45,661 nucleotides of DNA from assembly GCA_002841155.1 (NCBI GenBank), contig PHEH01000017.1:1-45661 (forward strand), written 5' to 3'. Positions 1-8,307 of this stretch are shown here, one piece after another. Positions within the stretch are counted from its first letter, which is position 1; every line of letters starts with the position of its first letter. This DNA comes from Alphaproteobacteria bacterium HGW-Alphaproteobacteria-18 (GTDB lineage: Bacteria > Pseudomonadota > Alphaproteobacteria > Caulobacterales > Hyphomonadaceae). The notes beneath the pieces were generated by a model. The model saw only the letters and a list, made by a program, of their open reading frames with translations, ran no database searches and had not been told where the DNA came from. The translations under genes and the position numbers were made by a program.

Positions 1-83
1 ACGCCATCGGTGATATCTGCAAGCTCTTCACACCAGCCGAATGCTGGAACTTCTTCAAAGCCGCGGGCTATGCGTCCAAATGA
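1..83 (+). CDS. IS630-family transposase, C-terminal fragment (5' part outside window)
   Basis: Reading from base 3, 26 codons run to a TGA at 81-83. They include the segments AIGDICKLFTPAECW and FFKAAGYASK. I recognise this as the extreme C-terminus of IS630-family DDE transposases, which commonly end in a phrase such as ECWNYF-x-AAGY. The rest of the gene lies to the left of the window, so nothing can be said about its intactness. The stop is followed within about 14 bases by CTAG, and TA within CTAG is a preferred IS630 target, so the right end of the element is probably there. The identification rests on 26 residues only. A database search with this peptide would settle it. Confidence 0.7.
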   Translation, partial: AIGDICKLFTPAECWNFFKAAGYASK

Positions 84-98
84 AAGCGCGATGCTCTA
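1..98. mobile_element. Right end of an IS630-like insertion sequence (inferred boundary)
   Basis: The transposase tail ends at 83, and a CTAG sits at 96-99. IS630-family elements usually insert at TA and duplicate it, so the TA at 97-98 is the likely target copy and the element would end at 96. The terminal inverted repeat cannot be verified because the left end is not in the window. Confidence 0.5.
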
Positions 99-1250
99 GA
101 GCTGCGGGACAACGCGGAAGATACCGTCAAAATCCTTGTTGGCGACATAGAGATAGCCATCCGTTCCCTGAACGACATCCCGAAAGGCCATTTCGCCCTT
201 GAGGAGGTTCTCCTTGCCGGCCACCTTGCCGTCCTGAATATCAATCCGCACGAGGACAAGTCCGTCCGGCCCGTTCATGCCGCCTGCAAAGAGGTCGCCT
301 TCCCAGCCGGGATATTTGTCGCTGGTCACCATCGTCAGGCCCGATGGCGCAATCGAGGGCACCCAGTAGGTCTCCGGCTGGGCCATGCCTTCAGCAGCGG
401 TTTCCTTGGTGATGACCGTGCCGTCATAATTCACGCCATAGGTAATCTTCGGCCAGCCATAATTGACGCCCGGCTTGACGATGTTGAGTTCATCCCCGCC
501 GCGGGGGCCATGCTCGGTTGCCCAGAGCGTATCGGTGGCGGCGTCGAAATACAGGCCCTGAACGTTCCGGTGGCCATAGGACCAGACTTCCGGCTTTCCG
601 TTAACGCCATCCGCAAACGGATTGTCCGCCGGAACCGTCCCGTCAGAATTGATCCGCACGATCGTGCCATGCGTGTTCTTCGGGTTCTGGGAATCGGCCA
701 TGTATTTGAACCCCTCGCCAAGGGAGACGAACAGTTTTCCATCCCCGCCGAAGGCAAGCCGCGCGCCATAATGATAGGCCGTGTCGCGGGCGTCCGCCTT
801 GAAGATCTGCTCGGGATTTTCCAGCGCCGTGTGGTCCTCGCTCAGCCGTCCGCGGAATACGGCTGTGGAGTTGGCCGCGTCGGTGCCGATCGAGAGCGCA
901 ACATAGACCAGCCGGTTGCTCTCAAACTCCGGATCAAGCGCCAGGCCCAGATAGCCTGCCTGTCCGGCCACATAGGCTGCGGGAAGCCCGGAAACGGGGG
1001 CTGCGCTGCCGCCTGCCGCAAAGAATTTGAGCCCGCCTTCCTTCTCGGTGAAGAGGAGGCCGCCATCAGGAAGGAAGGCCATGCCCCAGGGCTGTTCGGC
1101 CGGTGTCACGAGTTCCAGGCTGACCCCCGCAACGGCGCCGGGTTGAGCGGGGCCTGTGTTGGCAGGCGCCGCCGGGGCAGAGGCTTCTCCGCAGGCAGAC
1201 AGCATTATGGCGAGGGGGCCGAGGACGGCAAGGCGGGAAAAGACGGACAT
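96..1250 (-). CDS. PQQ-dependent aldose/sorbosone dehydrogenase-like lipoprotein (YliI/GSDH family)
   Basis: The product is 384 aa, close to the size of E. coli YliI, a PQQ-dependent soluble aldose sugar dehydrogenase. Family-typical segments are EHGPRGGDELNIV and GVNYGWP in the middle of a predicted six-bladed propeller. The chosen start at 1250 has an AGGAG 5-6 bases upstream and opens with a lipoprotein signal: a hydrophobic run ending in LSAC, so Cys20 would be lipidated. An in-frame extension to 1418 exists but has no such signal and would run through the upstream terminator. The likely role is periplasmic oxidation of aldoses, passing electrons to the respiratory chain; the substrate is not predictable. 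The stop codon is formed at the CTAG where the neighbouring IS630 element probably ends, so the last residue or two may not be ancestral. A terminator separates it from the TonB receptor upstream. Confidence 0.85.
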   Translation of the reverse strand: MSVFSRLAVLGPLAIMLSACGEASAPAAPANTGPAQPGAVAGVSLELVTPAEQPWGMAFLPDGGLLFTEKEGGLKFFAAGGSAAPVSGLPAAYVAGQAGYLGLALDPEFESNRLVYVALSIGTDAANSTAVFRGRLSEDHTALENPEQIFKADARDTAYHYGARLAFGGDGKLFVSLGEGFKYMADSQNPKNTHGTIVRINSDGTVPADNPFADGVNGKPEVWSYGHRNVQGLYFDAATDTLWATEHGPRGGDELNIVKPGVNYGWPKITYGVNYDGTVITKETAAEGMAQPETYWVPSIAPSGLTMVTSDKYPGWEGDLFAGGMNGPDGLVLVRIDIQDGKVAGKENLLKGEMAFRDVVQGTDGYLYVANKDFDGIFRVVPQL

Positions 1251-1334
1251 ACCGGCTCCTGTAAAAGTGACGGACAGTGAGGTGCGTGAAAATCTGATGG
1301 CGCAGAGATAGGCTGTTCTCGCCCTTGCGCCAAT

Positions 1335-1367
1335 AAAAAAGGGGGCAGCCTCGAAAGGCTGCCCCCC
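1335..1367 (-). terminator. Rho-independent terminator of the TonB receptor gene
   Basis: On the minus strand, just past the receptor stop codon, a perfect 10-bp stem (1341-1350 with 1357-1366) closes a 6-base loop and is followed by six T residues (AAAAAA at 1335-1340 on the plus strand). This is a textbook intrinsic terminator. It makes the receptor and the downstream dehydrogenase separate transcription units. Confidence 0.9.
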
Positions 1368-1389
1368 AGATGTAAGGTAAAATACCTGA

Positions 1390-4368
1390 TTACCAGGTCT
1401 TCGTAAGCGCAACGCCATAGGTGCGTGGCTCGTTCAGGAAGATGTTGGTGTAGAGGCCCGAGGAGTCATCCGTCAGGTAGGCACCGGTGATGGCGGTCTC
1501 ATCGAAGATGTTCTTGCCGAACAGTTCGACGCGCACACCATGGTTGTCGTTGAAGAATGCCAGCGAGACGTTCGCGTTGTCCCAGCTCGGCAGCTTGTCG
1601 CGGGGCGAGTTGTAGACCCGGCTGAAGCTGTCGGACTGGCGGTAGTAATCGACGCGGCCTGTGAGGCCCCAATCGCCGAACGAGCCCGGCAACCAGGTGT
1701 ACTCAGCGCCCACATTGAAGGTCATGTCCGGCGCGCCGGGCATCGAATTGCCCGAGAGGTTTTTCGCATCCCCTTCGATCGGTTGCAGAGCCGTGGCGGT
1801 CTGCGTGTTGCCGTTCGCGTCCGTGTAGGAAACCGTCACGCCCGTCAGCCCGAGAAGGGCTTCAAGGCCCGCACGTCCGCCAACGGCAGCGAGGTCGCCA
1901 TTGCAGAGGTTACGGGTAATGCCGGTGAGGGCCGGGTTCAGCTGGATAGCGCCCAGAACTGTCGCATAGCCTTGTGCGGAAACCACACAGTTGCTGTAGC
2001 TCGACGTGTTTTTCAGCACGACGAGATCCGAGCGGCCATTAGTCCGGTCGATCACATCGATCGAGTACAGATCCTGGAGTTCCGTATCCAGAAGGCCAAG
2101 GTTTGCGTTGACCACGAATGTGGAAACCGGGTTCCAGATCGTCTCGATTTCCAGACCCTTGATCTTGGTGTCGATGTTGAAGTTCACCGAGGTCCGGTTG
2201 ATGATCTGGGTGATCTGGTAGCCGGAATAGTCATAGTAGAAGCCGGTGGCGTTGAGCTGCAACGCGCCGCCCGCCAGCGTGTTCTTGGTGCCGATTTCGT
2301 AGGCATCGATGAATTCCGGTTTGAAGAACTGATCGAACAGGTTTGAACCGGCCGGCTGGGGCGGGTTGATGCCGCCGCCCTTATAGCCGCGCGAGTAGAA
2401 GCCATAGAGCAGGGTATCTTCGGTGAAACCCAGATCCGGACGCCAGTCGAGACCCGCGCGGCCTGTGATTTCTTCAAACTCGGCATTGAAATACCCGTCG
2501 CCGCCAGCATCAGGTGTTTGACCTGCAACCGGCAGAGGATTGATCGGGCTGCCATTTTGTGGCGTGCCAGCACCGTAGGCACCCGCTGGTGTGAACAGGA
2601 AGGTCGGGATGTTCGCCTGGGTTTTCTCATCCTTGGTATAACGCAGACCGACAGTCGCCTTGAGATTGTCGCTGATGTCGTAGTAGCCCTCACCGAACAC
2701 GGCGACAGAGCTCAACTCATATGGCGACAGCGAGCGGAAATATTGACCGCCCAGACCCGAGAAGCCCTGGTCTGTCAGTGTGCCATCCGAATCGATGGGC
2801 ACCAGACGTCCGGGACCGGCAGGAATTGCCGCGCCGCAGGCTGAGGTTGCGCCACAGAAGATTGCTCCGCCAAGCGCGTTATTCAGCTGAGCCAACGCTG
2901 TCAGCGTGTTGGAGATAACGTAGTAGCCATCGGTGTTGTTCGCGGCCGGATCAATGGCCTCGAAGTCCATGGCAATGACGCCGAGGTTGAAGTTGAAGGG
3001 GCCGTCATAGTTGGACTGCAGACGAAGCTCGTGCGTCACCTGCTCAGACGTGCCACCGGCAACGTCAAACGTACGGAAGAAGTTGGACGCGCCCAGGATC
3101 GGATCGTTCACGACGCCGCCAGGGAAGAGGGCGTCATAAATCGGGGCCAGCGCCGGGTTGAACAGCGGGTTGCCCGTGGTGTTGAAGGCAATGGTCGGGG
3201 ACTGCTTGTTATAGTCCTCGATCGAGACAGACGCGCTGGTGCTGTAGCTGCCCAGATAGGTCAGGCGCAGGCTGTCGGTGAGGTCAAACTCAATCTTGCC
3301 GGTGATCAGCTCCTGGTCTGCATAATATTGCGGATCAATAGCAGATTCGATCTGGCGAAGATTGAGGTTGGCAGGCGCGGTGAACGCGTCCCCGCTGAGC
3401 AGGCCGGCGGTTACGCCGAGACCGCCGCCGAGGGTGGCGACCGAGTTCAGGCGATCCTTCATCTGGCTGAGGGGCGCGTCAACGCAACCCTGCGAGTTGG
3501 CGGTCTGGTCGAGGAAGCTCACCGGAATACCGGCGAAGCTCGTCTTCAGCGGATCCTTGGTGCAGAGCTGCTTGCCTGAGCGCAGACGGTCATCTTCTTC
3601 TTCGAAATACTCGTAGGAGAGCCAGCCACGCAGGCGCTCAGTCGGCTCGGCAAGAATGGTTGCGCGATAGCCATAGAGCTCGCGGCCATCGATTTCCCGG
3701 CCGGTGACGGTGTTGGTCGCATAACCGCTACGCTCAAGATACGAGCCAGCCAGGCGCACGGCGACCTTGTCGCCGATCGGCACGTTGAGCATGCCCTTGT
3801 ATTTCTGGGTGTTGTAATTGCCGATCGTGGCCGAGGCGCTGCCCTGCCATTCTTCAAGCACGGGTTTGGCGGTGATCGCGTTGAACACGCCGCCGGTTGC
3901 GTTCCGGCCGTACAGCGTACCTTGCGGGCCACGCAGGACCTCGATCCGCTCCATGTCGAAGAATTCGGCTTCGAACAGGCGGTTGGCGGTCAGGGGAACG
4001 TCGTTCTGGTGAATGCCGACGCCGGCATCACCCGATTGGGCGACAAGGTCAGCGCCGATGCCGCGGATCTTGAAGTTGAAGCCGTTGAAGTTGCCCTTCG
4101 TGAAGGAAACGTTCGGGATGGACTTCACCAGGTCCGGGCCGCCCGACAGCTGCATCTTGTTCAGCGCAGCCTCGTCGAAAGCCGAGACGGCGATCGGAAC
4201 GTCCTGGATGGACTGTTCTACCTTCTGTGTGGTGACGGTAACGGTGCCAAGGCGCCGGGAGTCATCCGGCGTGGTTTCTTCCTGAGCATAAGCGGTACCG
4301 ATAAAGCTGAGGGCGAGGGCGGACGCCCCAGCCAACAAGACGGATTTCGAGTCTATGTTTCGGCTCAT
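1390..4368 (-). CDS. TonB-dependent outer-membrane receptor
   Basis: The product is 992 aa. It begins with a signal peptide (MSRNIDSKSVLLAG..., predicted cleavage after AYA before QEE). A TonB-box-like LGTVTVTTQK follows. The plug domain includes VPIAVSAFD and the signature MERIEVLRGPQGTLYGRNA. A long beta-barrel ends in an aromatic residue (LTKTW). The start at 4368 has GGGGAGG about 10 bases upstream; longer in-frame starts would place the signal peptide internally. It would import a substrate across the outer membrane using TonB-ExbBD energy. The substrate is unknown: the type is common in Sphingomonas and Hyphomonas relatives and covers siderophores, carbohydrates and aromatic compounds. 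It is divergent from queC across 230 bp that contain an 18-bp palindrome and ends at a strong terminator, so it is probably a monocistronic regulated gene. Confidence 0.93.
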   Translation of the reverse strand: MSRNIDSKSVLLAGASALALSFIGTAYAQEETTPDDSRRLGTVTVTTQKVEQSIQDVPIAVSAFDEAALNKMQLSGGPDLVKSIPNVSFTKGNFNGFNFKIRGIGADLVAQSGDAGVGIHQNDVPLTANRLFEAEFFDMERIEVLRGPQGTLYGRNATGGVFNAITAKPVLEEWQGSASATIGNYNTQKYKGMLNVPIGDKVAVRLAGSYLERSGYATNTVTGREIDGRELYGYRATILAEPTERLRGWLSYEYFEEEDDRLRSGKQLCTKDPLKTSFAGIPVSFLDQTANSQGCVDAPLSQMKDRLNSVATLGGGLGVTAGLLSGDAFTAPANLNLRQIESAIDPQYYADQELITGKIEFDLTDSLRLTYLGSYSTSASVSIEDYNKQSPTIAFNTTGNPLFNPALAPIYDALFPGGVVNDPILGASNFFRTFDVAGGTSEQVTHELRLQSNYDGPFNFNLGVIAMDFEAIDPAANNTDGYYVISNTLTALAQLNNALGGAIFCGATSACGAAIPAGPGRLVPIDSDGTLTDQGFSGLGGQYFRSLSPYELSSVAVFGEGYYDISDNLKATVGLRYTKDEKTQANIPTFLFTPAGAYGAGTPQNGSPINPLPVAGQTPDAGGDGYFNAEFEEITGRAGLDWRPDLGFTEDTLLYGFYSRGYKGGGINPPQPAGSNLFDQFFKPEFIDAYEIGTKNTLAGGALQLNATGFYYDYSGYQITQIINRTSVNFNIDTKIKGLEIETIWNPVSTFVVNANLGLLDTELQDLYSIDVIDRTNGRSDLVVLKNTSSYSNCVVSAQGYATVLGAIQLNPALTGITRNLCNGDLAAVGGRAGLEALLGLTGVTVSYTDANGNTQTATALQPIEGDAKNLSGNSMPGAPDMTFNVGAEYTWLPGSFGDWGLTGRVDYYRQSDSFSRVYNSPRDKLPSWDNANVSLAFFNDNHGVRVELFGKNIFDETAITGAYLTDDSSGLYTNIFLNEPRTYGVALTKTW

Positions 4369-4407
4369 TTCGATTTTTCCTCCCCTCGGGCCGATCATCC
4401 GGTCCCG

Positions 4408-4425
4408 ATTACATTGAAATGTAAT
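4408..4425. promoter_or_regulatory. 18-bp palindrome, candidate operator of the TonB receptor
   Basis: ATTACATTGAAATGTAAT consists of two perfect 8-bp inverted arms around GA. It stands 39-57 bases upstream of the receptor start codon, where a repressor or activator of that gene would bind. It is AT-rich within GC-rich surroundings and has no T-run, so it is not a terminator. The regulator is unknown; none is encoded next to it. Confidence 0.55.
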
Positions 4426-4598
4426 GAGCCATCCTCTTTGGCGGGACGGCTTCAACACCAACACAAGGCCAAGGCACGCCGCCTGTCAATTGTCCTGCCC
4501 CTACGTGAGGGCGAAACTATTTGGGCTGGTGTCAAAAATGTGACGCCTTCCGCAACGTAGCCTTGGCCGGAACCGGCCGCGCTGATAGAGCGGCGCGC

Positions 4599-5318
4599 AT
4601 GACACAGCCTCTTTCCTCCGCGCTCGTCCTGTTTTCCGGGGGACAGGATTCGGCCACCTGCCTCGCCTGGGCGCTCGCCCGGTTCGAGCGGGTCGAGACG
4701 ATCGGCTTCGATTATGGCCAGCGCCACGCCATCGAACTCGCCTGCCGGCCGAAAGTGCTGGCCGCGATTCGCCAGTTGAGTCCTGTCTGGGCCGCCCGGC
4801 TGGGCGAAGACCATATGATTGATGCCACCGTGCTCAAATCGCTGGGCGCCACCGCGATGACCCATGAGGTCGAGATCAGCATGACGGCCGCAGGCCTGCC
4901 AAACACCTTTGTTCCGGGTAGGAACCTTCTCTTCTTTACCCTCGCCGGCGCGCTCGCCGTGCGCCGGGGCATAGGCGTGCTGGTCGGCGGCATGTGCGAG
5001 ACCGACTATTCGGGCTATCCTGACTGCCGCGCCGATACGCTCAAAGCCCAGGAGGAAACCCTCCGCCTTGGCCTCGACGCAGACATCCGCATCGGGGCAC
5101 CCCTGATGTATCTCGACAAGGCCGCCACCTGGCAGCTGGCCCAGGATCTCGGCGGGGACGCGCTGGTGGCCATGATCGGGGAGGAAACTCACACCTGTTA
5201 TCTGGGGGAGCGCGGCGCGCGCCATGCCTGGGGCTATGGCTGTGGCACCTGCCCGGCCTGCGAACTCCGCGCAAATGGCTGGCAGCGCTGGCAGGCCGGC
5301 AAGGGGAACGCCTCATGA
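4599..5318 (+). CDS. queC: 7-cyano-7-deazaguanine synthase QueC
   Basis: The product is 239 aa. QueC converts 7-carboxy-7-deazaguanine, ATP and ammonia to preQ0, the precursor of queuosine in tRNA. Residues 13-18 form the PP-loop SGGQDS that binds [19 protein letters not shown] in the middle is strongly family-typical. Near the C-terminus the cysteines of [10 protein letters not shown] would bind zinc. The ATG at 4599 starts the protein 12 residues before the PP-loop, as in other QueCs. An upstream in-frame start at 4521 adds 26 residues without family character. Its stop overlaps the start of queE (ATGA at 5315-5318), which indicates translational coupling. Confidence 0.96.
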   Translation: MTQPLSSALVLFSGGQDSATCLAWALARFERVETIGFDYGQRHAIELACRPKVLAAIRQLSPVWAARLGEDHMIDATVLKSLGATAMTHEVEISMTAAGLPNTFVPGRNLLFFTLAGALAVRRGIGVLVGGMCETDYSGYPDCRADTLKAQEETLRLGLDADIRIGAPLMYLDKAATWQLAQDLGGDALVAMIGEETHTCYLGERGARHAWGYGCGTCPACELRANGWQRWQAGKGNAS

Positions 5319-5962
5319 CCTATTCCGTCAAAGAGGCCTTCTATACCCTCCAGGGCGAAGGCGCCCATACCGGCCGTGCGGCGGTCTTCCTGCGCTTTGC
5401 CGGCTGCAACCTCTGGAGCGGGCTGGAGCGGGACCGCGAAAAGGCCGTCTGCCGCTTCTGCGACACCGATTTTGTCGGCACGGGTGGGGAAGGGGGCGGC
5501 AAGTTCCGCGCGCCCGGCCTGCTCGCGGCGCACGTAAAGGCCATCTGGGACACTCATGCCGGCCCCGGCGGGCGCCCTTATGTCGTTTGCACGGGCGGGG
5601 AGCCGCTGATGCAGCTCGACGAACCCCTGATCGATGCGCTGCACGAGGCAGGCTTTGAAATCGCCATCGAAACCAATGGCACGCTGCCCGCGCCTGCCTC
5701 GATTGACTGGATCTGCGTCAGCCCCAAGGCGAGCGCCCCGCTCGCCCAGAAATCAGGCAATGAGTTAAAGCTCGTTTACCCTCAAACTGAGCCGCAAGCG
5801 CAACCAGAATGCTTTGAAACACTGGACTTTGAGCACTTTTTCCTCCAACCGAGGGACGATGGACCTAGCGTCAGCCATGTGGCGGCGGTGGCCGAATATT
5901 GCTTGAAGAATCCAAAATGGCGACTGAGCTTGCAAACGCACAAACTGACCGGGCTTCCCTGA
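5315..5962 (+). CDS. queE: 7-carboxy-7-deazaguanine synthase QueE
   Basis: The product is 215 aa. It is a radical SAM enzyme that contracts 6-carboxytetrahydropterin to 7-carboxy-7-deazaguanine. The iron-sulphur cysteines are Cys31, Cys46 and Cys49, giving the CX14CX2C spacing typical of proteobacterial QueE rather than the usual CX3CX2C. The N-terminal [12 protein letters not shown] and the C-terminal [12 protein letters not shown] match the family's ends, so it is full length. It overlaps queC by 4 bases and is followed after 2 bases by the queD start proposed here. The three genes therefore form a compact operon covering consecutive steps. Confidence 0.95.
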   Translation: MTYSVKEAFYTLQGEGAHTGRAAVFLRFAGCNLWSGLERDREKAVCRFCDTDFVGTGGEGGGKFRAPGLLAAHVKAIWDTHAGPGGRPYVVCTGGEPLMQLDEPLIDALHEAGFEIAIETNGTLPAPASIDWICVSPKASAPLAQKSGNELKLVYPQTEPQAQPECFETLDFEHFFLQPRDDGPSVSHVAAVAEYCLKNPKWRLSLQTHKLTGLP

Positions 5963-5964
5963 AT

Positions 5965-6357
5965 ATGGCCCTGAAGGCCGAAGGTCAGGTTTTCGAGATC
6001 TCGAAGGCGGTGTTCTTCGAGGCAGCCCATTTCATGGGCGGCAAGCCCGAAGGCCATCCCTACCGCTCCGTGCATGGCCACTCCTTCCGCCTTGAGGCGA
6101 CCGTTGCCGGCATCGTGAAACCCGGCGAGCAATGGGTGGAAGATTTCAGCCATCTGACCGCCACCCTCGAAGCGACTGCCGCCAAGCTCGACCACAAGCT
6201 GCTGAACGAGATCGAGGGCCTCGACGTGCCCACCCTTGAGCGCATCTGCCTCTGGGCCGCCGCCGACCTCGGCAAAACCCTCCCCGGCCTCGCCCGCGTC
6301 GCCGTCGCCCGCCCCAGCCTGAATGAACGCTGCGAACTGGTGCTGAAGCGCGTCTGA
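5965..6357 (+). CDS. queD: QueD-family 6-carboxytetrahydropterin synthase (variant active site)
   Basis: The product is 130 aa from ATG 5965 (family about 120). An earlier in-frame ATG at 5917 would add 16 residues inside queE, and neither start has a good Shine-Dalgarno. The zinc ligands are present: His22 in FFEAAHF, and His37 and His39 in VHGHSF. LDHKLLNEI and PTLERIC follow the family pattern. In E. coli QueD a catalytic Cys lies four residues before the HGH motif; here that position is Tyr33. The usual KET-like glutamate near the C-terminus is also not obvious. From memory, cysteine-less QueD relatives occur in other alpha- and betaproteobacteria. Its place directly behind queC and queE argues that it supplies QueE's substrate despite the substitution. 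Confidence 0.85.
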   Translation: MALKAEGQVFEISKAVFFEAAHFMGGKPEGHPYRSVHGHSFRLEATVAGIVKPGEQWVEDFSHLTATLEATAAKLDHKLLNEIEGLDVPTLERICLWAAADLGKTLPGLARVAVARPSLNERCELVLKRV

Positions 6358-6429
6358 AGCGCTAAATAGCTCTCGACCTTCTGCATCCAGAAGTTACGCT
6401 GCTGCTGAATCGGTAAGCGGGGGCACGCC

Positions 6430-8223
6430 ATGGCGGAAGCAAAGAGCAAGGAACAACTCGAAGCCGAGTGGTGGGAGCGCTGGCGCGCAGAGGACTTCAC
6501 GTGGGAGGGGCTGAAGAGCAAGCCGCTTGAGGGATGGGTGGTTGCACAAGGCTATTTGCGAGAGGCTGAGACTGGTCGGGCCTATGGCCAGAGCGCTTCC
6601 GAAAACTCAATTGTGGTAATGGGTAGAGGCGCTACGTTGCAAGACTACTGGCGCGCTAGCGTAGATACCGGAAAGTTGCGTACTTCCTCCAATATGAAAG
6701 AAGAACTAGTAGAAATATCAGGACAACCAACTTTCCACTGTGTTCATTTGCCGTTTTTCTACGAAGATGACTCGCCGACTGAAAAGGCAGAGTGGGAGAA
6801 CGACTTCTTAGACTCTCTTATTGGCCAGAGGCTGTTTGTGGCTCATGAGACACTTTGGATGGGCGAGTGGTTCGCTCGGCAACTTCTAACTCCGGATGGT
6901 CGAGCGCAATTCCAAGGGTGCGTTTTGCTCAACACTCTTGTACGGCCGCGCGGAAATCGAGGCTTGTTCAGCGTTCGATATGAATTTGCGTATTTCGCAG
7001 CATACAGTAGTTTTGATAGCGTGGCCTTTGCAGGTGATACCTATTTCTCAAACGCATTATTCTATGGTGAAGCGAACTTTGAGAGCGCAAGTTTCTCAGG
7101 GAACGCATTTTTTGGGGACGTTATCTTCCTTGAAAATAGTAGCTTTCTAGGAACGACATTTTCAGGGCACGCATATTTTGACGATGCGCAGTTCTCGAAA
7201 GAAGCAGCTTTCTTCAGTACGCTTTTCATGAAGTACTCTAGTTTCAGCCGAGCAAACTTTAAAAGTGATGGTCAATTCGTCGGCTCAGTTTTCTCTGGAA
7301 ACACAAGTTTTGACTATGCGAAATTTACGATGATGCGTTTTCACGGCGTAACTTTTGAGCAGTCGGCATCTTTTTTGAGAATAGATTGGCCACAATTTCC
7401 AAACGGTTGGCATACGGCCTTCGAACAAGCGATTTTTCGCAAAACTGCTACGTTTCGCGACTCTGGGTTTCGAGCGTTCGCTGCTTTCGACGGAGCGATT
7501 TTTGAGAGAGGTGTTCAGCTTGATGAAACTAGTGAAGTCAATGCGGAGCGTACCTTCAGAAATGAGCTGCTAGCGGCCATCGGCGCCTCTGTGGAAGAGG
7601 GAGAGGCCTATCGAAAGAGGCGCGCAGTAGAAATTGCGGTTGAGGTAGGCAGTCATACTCTCTTTCCCAAAGGAGAGTTTGTCGAATATCTTAAAACTCA
7701 GCGAGATGCTCGCCTGCGTGAGTTAGAGCGTGGTTGCCGCGTGTTGAAACTGGCTATGGAAAAGGCATCCAACAAATCACGCGAACAAATGCTTCATCGC
7801 TTCGAGTTAAAGGCTCGAAGGGCTCAGAATGAACTTAGGATTGGTGAAAAGTTCTCCTCGTATCTCTATGGCTGGACCTCTGACTACGGCGCTTCCATCG
7901 TTCGCCCCGTTCTTTGGCTTGGGGCTCTCGTTCTGATCTTTGGTTTGGCCTATTGGGGCTTTGCCACAGGATTCCGGATAGATCCCTCCGCTCCCGTAGC
8001 CTGGAGCGCGCTTGCCGAAGCTCTCAGCGTGTCCGCCTCGCGCGTCTTCCCATTCGGCGCTTTCGAATGGGTGACGCGAGATTGGATGGCCGTTCGCCAA
8101 GGGCAGGGTGGTCCTGGCTTCGTCCTGGTCCTGCGCCTTCTCGCTACTTTACAGACCCTGCTTGCCTTGGGCCTGGTCTTCCTCTTCGGCCTCGCCATCC
8201 GCCGCCGGTTCCAGATCAGCTGA
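6430..8223 (+). CDS. Pentapeptide-repeat protein with two-helix, channel-like membrane tail
   Basis: The product is 597 aa. The first 170 residues are soluble and unrecognised. Residues about 180-370 carry degenerate pentapeptide repeats with Phe at every fifth position (for example FSGNAFFGDVIFLENSSF), which predict a right-handed quadrilateral helix. A charged, probably helical stretch (about 385-470) leads to a tail with a membrane helix (VLWLGALVLIFGLAYWGF), an intervening amphipathic segment (WSALAEALSVSASRVFPFGAF) and a second helix (VLRLLATLQTLLALGLVFLFGLAIRRR). This layout resembles the two-helix potassium-channel fold, but the TVGYG filter is absent. From about 6600 to 7850 the DNA is clearly AT-richer than its neighbours, which suggests acquisition, while the membrane tail returns to host-like GC. 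The ATG at 6430 follows GGGGGC. The function is unknown. Confidence 0.75.
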   Translation: MAEAKSKEQLEAEWWERWRAEDFTWEGLKSKPLEGWVVAQGYLREAETGRAYGQSASENSIVVMGRGATLQDYWRASVDTGKLRTSSNMKEELVEISGQPTFHCVHLPFFYEDDSPTEKAEWENDFLDSLIGQRLFVAHETLWMGEWFARQLLTPDGRAQFQGCVLLNTLVRPRGNRGLFSVRYEFAYFAAYSSFDSVAFAGDTYFSNALFYGEANFESASFSGNAFFGDVIFLENSSFLGTTFSGHAYFDDAQFSKEAAFFSTLFMKYSSFSRANFKSDGQFVGSVFSGNTSFDYAKFTMMRFHGVTFEQSASFLRIDWPQFPNGWHTAFEQAIFRKTATFRDSGFRAFAAFDGAIFERGVQLDETSEVNAERTFRNELLAAIGASVEEGEAYRKRRAVEIAVEVGSHTLFPKGEFVEYLKTQRDARLRELERGCRVLKLAMEKASNKSREQMLHRFELKARRAQNELRIGEKFSSYLYGWTSDYGASIVRPVLWLGALVLIFGLAYWGFATGFRIDPSAPVAWSALAEALSVSASRVFPFGAFEWVTRDWMAVRQGQGGPGFVLVLRLLATLQTLLALGLVFLFGLAIRRRFQIS

Positions 8224-8307
8224 CACGCACAGCCGGGCTTGCATGCCTAGGCGAGCCCGATAAGGTTTCCCCTTGTCGATTCAATGCCTTTGAGGATTGC
8301 CGCAAGC

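Noticed and set aside
4430..4598. preQ1 riboswitch before queC
   Set aside because: I could not find the compact C-rich loop and A-rich tail pattern, so none is claimed.
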